From Sulfuriflexus sp. (GTDB lineage: Bacteria; Pseudomonadota; Gammaproteobacteria; AKS1), in the NCBI GenBank assembly GCA_023134145.1, contig JAGLUW010000027.1, positions 1 through 64,000 on the forward strand: 64,000 bases of DNA. Reading direction: 5' to 3'. Of this stretch, positions 58,146 to 64,000 are shown piece after piece (the stretch's first letter is position 1; every line of letters starts with the position of its first letter). The notes under the pieces are model-generated. The model did not search any database and was not told where the DNA came from. It saw nothing but the letters and a program-made list of their open reading frames with translations. A program made the translations under genes and the position numbers.

Positions 58146-58646
58146 TTAGGAATTTTCTTCAATAAATTCTTCAATGAGTTTTGCAGGAATTGCACCAGCA
58201 TCGGCAATACGTAATTTCCCTTCAGGATTATAGATAAAGAAGGTTGGAGTGCCTACCCATTGGTTACCTGTTAGGTCGTAATACATACCGGCAATATCTT
58301 CGAGCGAACCGATTAGATTCGGGAAATTGAGTTTGTTTTCCGTAATAAATACTTGTGCAGCAGCTTTATTTTCCATTCCATCCGTCGTTACACCAAGCAC
58401 GTTAATATTGCCGTCTTTATGGCGAGCATGCATATCGACATATTGATGAGCTTCTTTATTACAAATATGGCAGTCTGAGGCCCAGAACATCACCACGAGC
58501 CATTTATCCTTGCCCGTATAATCATTGATGCTAGCGGCAGTGCCATCTAGATCGGTAAGAGGGCCAGCATTGGCTAAACTAGCGCTTAATAGCAGCAATA
58601 AGCCAGTCATTAATCTGATTATTGGATTGTTCTTGTTGGCAACCAT
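58146..58646 (-). CDS. Exported TlpA-like thioredoxin-fold protein (CHIC)
   Basis: A 166-residue protein with a signal peptide (about 12-27, TGLLLLLSASLANA) and a TlpA/AhpC-like thioredoxin domain. The redox motif is C59-H-I-C62 in FWASDCHICNKEA; GTPTFFIYNPEG holds the cis-Pro. CHIC is unusual for TlpA (commonly CxPC), suggesting a shifted redox potential. Convergent with metH, divergent from the membrane cyclase. Confidence 0.83.
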   Translation of the reverse strand: MVANKNNPIIRLMTGLLLLLSASLANAGPLTDLDGTAASINDYTGKDKWLVVMFWASDCHICNKEAHQYVDMHARHKDGNINVLGVTTDGMENKAAAQVFITENKLNFPNLIGSLEDIAGMYYDLTGNQWVGTPTFFIYNPEGKLRIADAGAIPAKLIEEFIEENS

Positions 58647-58745
58647 AACGACCTCATTTGTTCAAAATATAATAATATGACTATTGGTAAGACAATATTT
58701 TCTTTTCGTGGTTCAATGTCTTTAGTAATAAGGGGATAGAACGCG

Positions 58746-59813
58746 ATGTTAGTGACTTTGAGTATATTCAATCCGGCTAAAATTAGCCGTGATAATTATC
58801 GTTTGTATGTCGCGTTGGATTACCTGTGTTACTTGGGTTTTGGCGCCCACGCCTTGTTTGTTCCTTTGTTCTTTTGGATTGGTATACCTGAGTTAGCCAT
58901 TTTTAATATTTTTAGTGTCTTACTATGGGTTCTCGCATATTTTCTGAATCGTGCAGCACATCATCGTGAAGCCATTATTATTACTATTGTTGAGAGTGTC
59001 GTGCATGCGGCACTGGCGACTTATTTTCTTGGTTGGGAAAGTGGTTTTCATTATTATTTCTTACCGGTTATTTTGTTTCTATTTATTAACCATCGACAAA
59101 ATATTTTTATAATTATTTTTGAAGCGATACTGATCTTTTCTGCTTATGTAGGACTTCTTATTTATACCCACCAAGTAGACTATGTATCGTTGGCGCCTAC
59201 AACCGTCGTTAATAGTTTGCAGTACATCAATATTGCAGTGAATTTTTCTGCCTTCGGTATTTTAGGTTACTTTTTTCGGATTGCCTCAACACAAGCTGAA
59301 CAGCAAATGGAGTTACTCGCGACGACAGATACGCTGACCGGCTTGTTTAACCGGCGTAAGATGCATGAATCTATTGATCAAGAAGTCGTGCGTTATCAGC
59401 GCGATAAAAAGTCTTTTTTATTAGTTATTACCGATATCGATCACTTTAAGAAATTTAATGATAATTATGGCCATGATTGTGGTGATTATGTACTGCAGCA
59501 AGTATCGACATTAATGAAAGAATCACTTCGCCAGCAAGATGTCGTTGCACGCTGGGGTGGTGAGGAATTTCTTATTATGTTGCCGGAAACGGAGCTGGAA
59601 GGCGGGGTTCAAGCCATTGAGAAATTGCGAGAAACCTTGGCAAATACGGTTTATCAATATGAAGATAATACATTTTCCGTCACCATGACCTTTGGTGTAA
59701 CGGCCTATGATGGTAGCTGTGATGTTGAGGCCTGTATTAAACATGCAGATGAAGTGCTTTATGCCGGTAAGCGTGGTGGTCGTAATCGGGTTGTTTCGAC
59801 CTTGATTTCATAA
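58746..59813 (+). CDS. Membrane diguanylate cyclase
   Basis: A 355-residue protein: N-terminal membrane region with about five or six helices (residues 20-185; FLGWESGFHYYFLPVILFLF is typical of MASE-like sensors) and a GGDEF domain starting TTDTLTGLFNRR. The active site is WGGEEF with an RQQD inhibitory site five residues before. Catalytically intact, so it should make c-di-GMP. The sensed ligand is unknown. Confidence 0.92.
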   Translation: MLVTLSIFNPAKISRDNYRLYVALDYLCYLGFGAHALFVPLFFWIGIPELAIFNIFSVLLWVLAYFLNRAAHHREAIIITIVESVVHAALATYFLGWESGFHYYFLPVILFLFINHRQNIFIIIFEAILIFSAYVGLLIYTHQVDYVSLAPTTVVNSLQYINIAVNFSAFGILGYFFRIASTQAEQQMELLATTDTLTGLFNRRKMHESIDQEVVRYQRDKKSFLLVITDIDHFKKFNDNYGHDCGDYVLQQVSTLMKESLRQQDVVARWGGEEFLIMLPETELEGGVQAIEKLRETLANTVYQYEDNTFSVTMTFGVTAYDGSCDVEACIKHADEVLYAGKRGGRNRVVSTLIS

Positions 59814-59883
59814 TTTTAAGCATTGAATATTAGTATTCTCTAATGGTGCTATAATTCGGACAGACATCGATCCGGGCTCTCCC

Positions 59884-60081
59884 ATGACAATTGAAACCTT
59901 CGAACACTACTCGCTGATCATCGGTTGCACTGGGCTGATTCTGTACATGCTTTATATTATTTACCGCATGGGTGAAGAATCTAAAGCCGGTCGTTATGGC
60001 TTTATGGTGTTGTTTATTGCCCTTGGTTTAGGCTTTGTAGGTTTTATCGTTAAGACTATTCTTGTTGAAGTGATGGGCTAG
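59884..60081 (+). CDS. DUF2788 small membrane protein
   Basis: A 65-residue protein with two membrane helices (about 10-27 and 40-60) and a short charged loop (RMGEESKAGR). Matches DUF2788, a gammaproteobacterial family of unknown function. Its last base is the first base of the next gene's GTG start, so the two are likely translated together. Confidence 0.85.
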   Translation: MTIETFEHYSLIIGCTGLILYMLYIIYRMGEESKAGRYGFMVLFIALGLGFVGFIVKTILVEVMG

Positions 60082-60596
60082 TGGCGGTTACTGAATATGT
60101 ACATGTCCGTGAGTTAGCTGATAGCGCGGCTATCAATACCGCAATTATTGAGCAATTTGCTAAATATAGAGACAGCGAAGAAGTGCGCCGCAGTCATTTC
60201 TTTTCAGGCCGTTATGAGAACCTTTATCTCGATCTAGAGCATGTACCAGCAATGCAAATTGTGTTGGAACAGGCGAAAGGTTTTGCTGCTGATATATTGG
60301 CGGTGACCGCACCCTTAAAAGCAGGTTTTTGGTTTAACCTCATGCAACCGGGTCATGTGACACAAGAACATACTCATGACGATGATGATGAATGCCTCTC
60401 CGGTGTTTATTACATTGAAACCCCAGCTAATGCCGGTGATTTGTTGATTACCACACCGACAGAGAAAATAAGTATTAGCCCAAAAGCGGGTCAATTTGTC
60501 TTTTTCCCCCCTGATATTCCCCACCAAGTTACTGAAAATAAAAGTAAATTTGAACGCCTGTCTGTTGGTATGAACTTTGGGTTTCAATTAGATTGA
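60081..60596 (+). CDS. Putative 2OG-Fe(II) oxygenase-like cupin-fold protein
   Basis: A 171-residue protein. WFNLMQPGHVTQEHTHDDD, LSGVYYIETP, GDLLITTP and GQFVFFPPDIPHQV resemble the TIGR02466/2OG-Fe(II)_Oxy_5 family, with possible metal ligands in EHTHD and the distal PHQV. Substrate unknown. Start is GTG at 60081, sharing one base with the DUF2788 stop. Confidence 0.72.
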   Translation: MAVTEYVHVRELADSAAINTAIIEQFAKYRDSEEVRRSHFFSGRYENLYLDLEHVPAMQIVLEQAKGFAADILAVTAPLKAGFWFNLMQPGHVTQEHTHDDDDECLSGVYYIETPANAGDLLITTPTEKISISPKAGQFVFFPPDIPHQVTENKSKFERLSVGMNFGFQLD

Positions 60597-60693
60597 AGCT
60601 TAAGTTGGAGCATTTTTTGTCGATATCATCTTTATGTGTAGATGAGGCTGTCTATGTAGGACTGTGCCTTGTGAATTTACGTCAGGATTAAGC

Positions 60694-61491
60694 ATGCAAG
60701 ATAAATCGAATCTCGTGAGTATAGATATTGAAAACATGCTGGCGGAGTTGCGGATCGGCTTTATTGCCGAGCTACCAACACGACTAGAGGAAATTGAGCA
60801 GCTGATTCTTGATTTAGAAAAAACGACTTCGTTTACAGAAGACTACCAAGAACTTTATCGTCACATACATAGTATCAAGGGTAGCGCGGGAACACATGGC
60901 CTGCATATTATTTCTACAATTTGTCATGTTTTTGAAGATAAGGTTGTTGAAATAGAAGGCCAGCAAGAACGGCTTACTGGCAAGATGATTAATGAGTGGC
61001 TGGTTTTTATTGATCTAATCAGAACAACGATCGATCTTATTAACCATGGAGTGGTGGACTTCTCTGAGGTGGAGGTCGAGCTAGAGCAATTAAGTGGTCT
61101 TGGTACTCATTATGAATATAAATGTTTGGTCATTATCGCGAGTAAATTGCACCGTAAATTAGTCGTTAATGCATTTGAAAAGACACCGGTTAAATTTCGT
61201 TACGCACTGAGTGGCTATGAAGCACTGGGTATGTTGTTAAAAGAGCCCTATGATATGTTGATAACGAATATGGAAGTATCTGAGCTACAAGGACTTTCTA
61301 TTATTGGTGCGTTGCGTATGTCGAATAATCGGAATAAAGATATCCCGACTATTTTGCTTACTGCCGGTAAAGTCACCAGTTACGGTAAAAATATTGACCC
61401 TAATTATGTGATCCAGAAGAATGCTGATTTGATAGAAAATCTAAATCTTGCAGTTCGCAATATTATGCGGCAATTACAAGAGCAACATTGA
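60694..61491 (+). CDS. Hpt domain fused to a receiver lacking its phospho-Asp
   Basis: A 265-residue signalling protein. The Hpt domain (about 12-120) has the phosphoryl histidine H59 in IHSIKGSAG. A receiver-like domain follows (about 142-260) but the acceptor Asp is Asn (N192 in LITNMEV), and the acidic pocket is also lost (IIASK); T223 and K242 remain. It likely accepts phosphate on the Hpt histidine while the receiver acts as a phosphate-independent interface. I start at the ATG 60694 (AGGA upstream) rather than GTG 60664. Confidence 0.82.
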   Translation: MQDKSNLVSIDIENMLAELRIGFIAELPTRLEEIEQLILDLEKTTSFTEDYQELYRHIHSIKGSAGTHGLHIISTICHVFEDKVVEIEGQQERLTGKMINEWLVFIDLIRTTIDLINHGVVDFSEVEVELEQLSGLGTHYEYKCLVIIASKLHRKLVVNAFEKTPVKFRYALSGYEALGMLLKEPYDMLITNMEVSELQGLSIIGALRMSNNRNKDIPTILLTAGKVTSYGKNIDPNYVIQKNADLIENLNLAVRNIMRQLQEQH

Positions 61492-61555
61492 TTGATGACA
61501 TTGCTCGGTCTATTATTCTTGTTAGGTATATAACTAGAATCATGCAGGAAGCGCT

Positions 61556-62299
61556 ATGGCTAAAGGTAGTTATCAAGTAATTTTTAGCGGTAAGATTATT
61601 GATCATGCTGAGCTTGATATGGTTAAGGCCAATGTCGCGCGTAGTTTCAGCATGTCTCCTGAACATATTGAGAAGCTTTTCTCTGGTCGTCGCTTAATTC
61701 TCAAAAAAGATTTAGACCAAGCTACCGCAGAACGTTACCGTACGACTTTACAGCGAGCAGGTGCGTTGTGTGAATTAGAAGATACTGCGGCAAGTGCGAG
61801 TACGATAGAAAAACCAGTTCAGTCAGATCCTACTGTGAAAGCAGCACCTCAAGTACAAACCGAACCTCAAACGAATAGTACCGAGTCATCAGCTAATGAT
61901 GACTCGAATATGAGCATGGCTGAGGTAGGCATTACACTGGCAGAATCTAAAATTGTTCCTGACGCAAATATTGATACCGGTGACATCGATATGGCTGAGG
62001 CGGGTATTACGCTCGCCGAATCCAAAACTGTTCCTGATGCAAATATTGATACTGGTGATATTGATATGGCCGAGGCAGGTATTACACTGGCTGAATCTAA
62101 AATTGTTCCTGATGCGAATATTGATACCGGTGATATCGACATGGCTGAAGCGGGTATTACGCTTACCGAACCAGAAGAATTTTTAGAAGCAGAATTTGAT
62201 CTTGGTGAGTTGAGTATGGATGAAGCAGGTGCACAACTTGCGGAATCTAGCCAAGTCGCACCAGCCGAAATTGATACTAGTCAGTTGAGTTTGGACTAG
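61556..62299 (+). CDS. Protein with N-terminal conserved domain and five 25-residue repeats
   Basis: A 247-residue cytoplasmic protein. Residues 1-78 (GSYQVIFSGKIID, VKANVARSFSMSP, EKLFSGRRLILKKDL, AERYRTTLQRAGALCEL) resemble an N-terminal domain seen in assorted gammaproteobacterial proteins, from memory only. Residues 79-120 are a low-complexity linker. Residues 121-245 hold five 25-residue acidic repeats of type MAEAGITLAES...NIDTGDID, the last two divergent. AGGAAG precedes the ATG. Function unknown. Confidence 0.75.
   Translation: MAKGSYQVIFSGKIIDHAELDMVKANVARSFSMSPEHIEKLFSGRRLILKKDLDQATAERYRTTLQRAGALCELEDTAASASTIEKPVQSDPTVKAAPQVQTEPQTNSTESSANDDSNMSMAEVGITLAESKIVPDANIDTGDIDMAEAGITLAESKTVPDANIDTGDIDMAEAGITLAESKIVPDANIDTGDIDMAEAGITLTEPEEFLEAEFDLGELSMDEAGAQLAESSQVAPAEIDTSQLSLD
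61916..62290 (+). repeat. Five tandem 75-base repeats, coding
   Basis: Units start at 61916, 61991, 62066, 62141 and 62216. Units 1-3 are nearly identical at protein level; between units 1 and 2 about ten of twelve base changes are silent, so the repeat is old and selected as protein rather than a fresh duplication. Confidence 0.88.
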
Positions 62300-62325
62300 T
62301 CTGGTTTAAATTAATCCAGTCCGAG

Positions 62326-62655
62326 TTATTTAGTCGTTTCAGGTGGGTCAATATGGTTTAGCTTGCAAGCCACTTCATATTTACTATTAGCAATTTTTGT
62401 ACAACGAATTACTTTCCCTGAACCGCTTAATGCGGGAATAACCTTGTTGCGTCCTCTTTCTAAACGAACGTTTATATCTGAGTCAACGTGTAACGCCCGC
62501 GCAGATTGAAACAACATACCTGTTGCTGAAAAATTGATAAGCAAACCAACACTCCAACGTTCTGCTTCACTGGCTCGGTGCATGACTGGGCAAGTGGTAT
62601 CGACACGTGGAAATACACGGTTGTTGTCTGTATTTTTTAAGTCACTGTTTTGCAT
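62326..62655 (-). CDS. PilZ-domain protein
   Basis: A 109-residue single PilZ domain. The c-di-GMP-binding motifs RxxxR (RVFPR, residues 13-17) and NxSxxG (NFSATG) are intact, so it should bind the messenger and transmit it to an unknown target. Convergent with the repeat-protein gene. Confidence 0.85.
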   Translation of the reverse strand: MQNSDLKNTDNNRVFPRVDTTCPVMHRASEAERWSVGLLINFSATGMLFQSARALHVDSDINVRLERGRNKVIPALSGSGKVIRCTKIANSKYEVACKLNHIDPPETTK

Positions 62656-62721
62656 TGTTTTATGGTAGCTGTCTAAGTAACCCCTAGTCTAAGTATAGAC
62701 AGAGAAATGGAGCTTTGCCGC

Positions 62722-63537
62722 TTAGGCCTCAAATTCAATTTCGTAGCCACTGAATTTGCGGATATTGAGTACTCCACAATCGAGAATCAGGTATTGACCT
62801 TTAATGCCCTGTAATACGCCGGTGATGTGCGGGGTTTTGTCAAAATTAAGTGAGCTGACTTTGCTTGGGTACTCTTCTACAGGGTAGTTGATACTGACAG
62901 GCTCTGACTTATCGAGTTTAACCATCGCATCGTCGCCATACTGTTTTTGTAATGCAGCAAGCTCATCTGCACTGGCGGCAAATATTTCATCACGCCGTGC
63001 AGCAAGATCTACTTTTTCTGGTGAGCCTTTCAACATCTTGCGCCAGTCGGTGCGGTCACTGACATGGTTCTTAAAAATTACTTCAACGAGCCCAGAAAGA
63101 TGACGGTGACTCACTTGCATAATCGCTAAAGCTTCGCTGGCACCTTGGTCAATCCAGCGGGTGGGGATTTGCCGAGAAATACCGACTTTAATACCTGATG
63201 AATTCGCCAAATAAATAGTATGTGGTTTCATGCAATGTTCATCCCCCCACGCGGCATCACGGCAAGTACCTTGTTCGTAATGACAGGTTTCAGGCTTCAT
63301 AATGCACATATCGCATTGCGGCAGACTTTTCATGCAAGGGTAGCAATGGCCTTGGCTATAACTCTTATTGGTTTTTCGGCCACAAGCCACACAGTGAATA
63401 TTGCCGGTCGCGTGTAGGCTAATATTGTGGCCAATGTGTGGTGCCATCGCCTCAAGATGGTCATCCAGTGGCAAGAAATAGGCAACTGGAGATTCAAGTT
63501 TGGTTTGCATTTTGTTTAAGTGGCCAGTTATTTTCAT
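62722..63537 (-). CDS. DUF2797 zinc-cysteine protein
   Basis: A 271-residue protein of the DUF2797 family. Paired cysteines (CVACGRKT, CYPCMK, CDMC, CHYEQGTC, HCMKPH) suggest one or more zinc sites in residues 48-110. YLANSSGIKVGISRQIPTRWIDQGA resembles a GIY-YIG-like nuclease motif, so nucleic-acid work is possible but untested. Divergent from the next small gene. Confidence 0.8.
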   Translation of the reverse strand: MKITGHLNKMQTKLESPVAYFLPLDDHLEAMAPHIGHNISLHATGNIHCVACGRKTNKSYSQGHCYPCMKSLPQCDMCIMKPETCHYEQGTCRDAAWGDEHCMKPHTIYLANSSGIKVGISRQIPTRWIDQGASEALAIMQVSHRHLSGLVEVIFKNHVSDRTDWRKMLKGSPEKVDLAARRDEIFAASADELAALQKQYGDDAMVKLDKSEPVSINYPVEEYPSKVSSLNFDKTPHITGVLQGIKGQYLILDCGVLNIRKFSGYEIEFEA

Positions 63538-63612
63538 TGCGTGGGGATGCCTTATTTGTGGTGACGCGGTTATGATAGCGAGACGGTTTTTATTATTTGA
63601 CGAGGATTATAC

Positions 63613-63810
63613 ATGGCAGACATGGCGCTCTGGGAAAAACTCTTATTAGGTGTATTTGCTGTCGGGATTATTTTTCTATTTCGACCAGGCATTAAAGAAA
63701 CCTTTAAACGCAGCAAAGAAGCGAAGTCTGATTGGGCCGGTGTTTTATTTCCATTAGGAATAATGGTGTTATTCATTATAGGCATGATTTGGTACGCAAA
63801 AAATGGCTAG
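63613..63810 (+). CDS. 65-residue two-helix membrane protein
   Basis: A small protein with two membrane helices (about 11-26 and 43-60) and a basic loop between (KETFKRSKEAKSDW). Homologues occur in gammaproteobacteria as uncharacterised proteins; I cannot assign a function. GAGG lies 9-10 bases upstream of the ATG. Confidence 0.7.
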   Translation: MADMALWEKLLLGVFAVGIIFLFRPGIKETFKRSKEAKSDWAGVLFPLGIMVLFIIGMIWYAKNG

Positions 63811-63885
63811 GGTATTCAAGTTTCTTAGTTGGTTTCCGATATAGGATCTATAGCTAGGTTATTAAGGCGTCGAACACTCGTGGCC

Positions 63886-63914
63886 TTGATAATATTATTA
63901 AATAATATCAATAA
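63886..63914 (+). promoter_or_regulatory. Possible promoter before last gene
   Basis: TTGATA and CAATAA are 17 bases apart, 37 bases upstream of an ATG at 63951. The spacer is an AT-rich imperfect dyad (ATTATT/AATAAT). Confidence 0.35.
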
Positions 63915-63950
63915 GTTAAACTAATTTATTGGTGTTAGGGATATTTATAA

Positions 63951-64000
63951 ATGACAACGGAAGTAGTAGACGCTGTGTCAGCTGATGCGGCAATTAAGGC
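63951..64000 (+). CDS. Start of an unidentified gene (cut by window edge)
   Basis: An ATG at 63951 opens a frame running to the edge, encoding MTTEVVDAVSADAAI and one or two more residues. TTAGGG lies about twelve bases upstream. Too short to identify. Confidence 0.5.
   Translation, partial: MTTEVVDAVSADAAIK

Noticed and set aside
61867-62142. Repeated minus-strand frame over the 75-base repeats
   Set aside because: Simply the complement of the coding repeats; silent-site pattern supports the plus strand as coding.
61916-62290. CRISPR-like repeats
   Set aside because: 75-base units are contiguous, in frame and coding, with no spacers and no cas genes.

Overview
The window looks like a chromosomal segment of a free-living gammaproteobacterium. 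Evidence is the gene order cyaA / argH / algZ-algR / hemC-hemD-hemX-hemY, the blocks smg-dprA-lysM / def-fmt-rsmB and ntrY-ntrX-trkA-trkH, and families typical of that class (class I adenylate cyclase, Smg, DUF2788, PrlC, SrkA, YkaA-Pit). The DNA is moderately AT-rich by eye and genes are tightly packed. No rRNA, tRNA, CRISPR array, transposase, integrase or prophage gene was seen. I cannot name a genus from sequence alone.

Layout. 1-5 kb: cyaA (cut by the window edge), a degenerate PAS-GGDEF protein, a MazG-like pyrophosphatase and argH. 5-12 kb: AlgZ/AlgR two-component pair and the hemCDXY operon. 11.5-20 kb, mainly minus strand: an iron-sulfur flavin reductase, a ParA-like ATPase with two small partner genes, an MlaC-like protein, UbiD, an SH3 membrane protein and oligopeptidase A. 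20-30 kb: SrkA, glutathione reductase, gamma-carbonic anhydrase, an RRM-like protein, aroE-pit-ykaA, hemB, a bile-acid-type transporter and an HD-GYP protein. 30-34 kb: a TlpA-like fusion, then the only clearly accessory-looking spot, with two palindromic repeat elements and an exported zinc-metallopeptidase-like gene, then hemF. 34-41 kb: tsaC, purE, topA, smg, dprA, LysM. 41-51 kb: def-fmt-rsmB, DUF4390, NtrY/NtrX-like pair, TrkA/TrkH, a methyltransferase. 51-64 kb: SPFH/NfeD pair, globin-coupled diguanylate cyclase, metH, TlpA-like protein, membrane diguanylate cyclase, small signalling proteins, PilZ, DUF2797 and the start of one more gene.

Themes. Heme synthesis is unusually well represented (hemB, C, D, F, X, Y). 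Cyclic-di-GMP signalling is spread over five genes: one degenerate GGDEF, two apparently active cyclases, one HD-GYP and one PilZ. Three exported thioredoxin-fold proteins point to periplasmic redox work. Potassium uptake (TrkA/TrkH) lies directly behind a sensor kinase/regulator pair whose regulator lacks the sigma54-contact GAFTGA motif.

Most interesting for follow-up: a 151-bp element built from four hairpins arranged as two inverted copies with compensatory base changes (31990-32140); the metallopeptidase gene beside it; a perfect FNR/ANR-type site between an unannotated 36-residue membrane protein and gor; tandem 12-bp repeats spaced two helical turns apart upstream of topA; and an Hpt protein fused to a receiver that has lost its phosphoacceptor. 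Nothing here is a complete new defence or secretion system; the novelty lies in small proteins, regulatory DNA and altered signalling domains.
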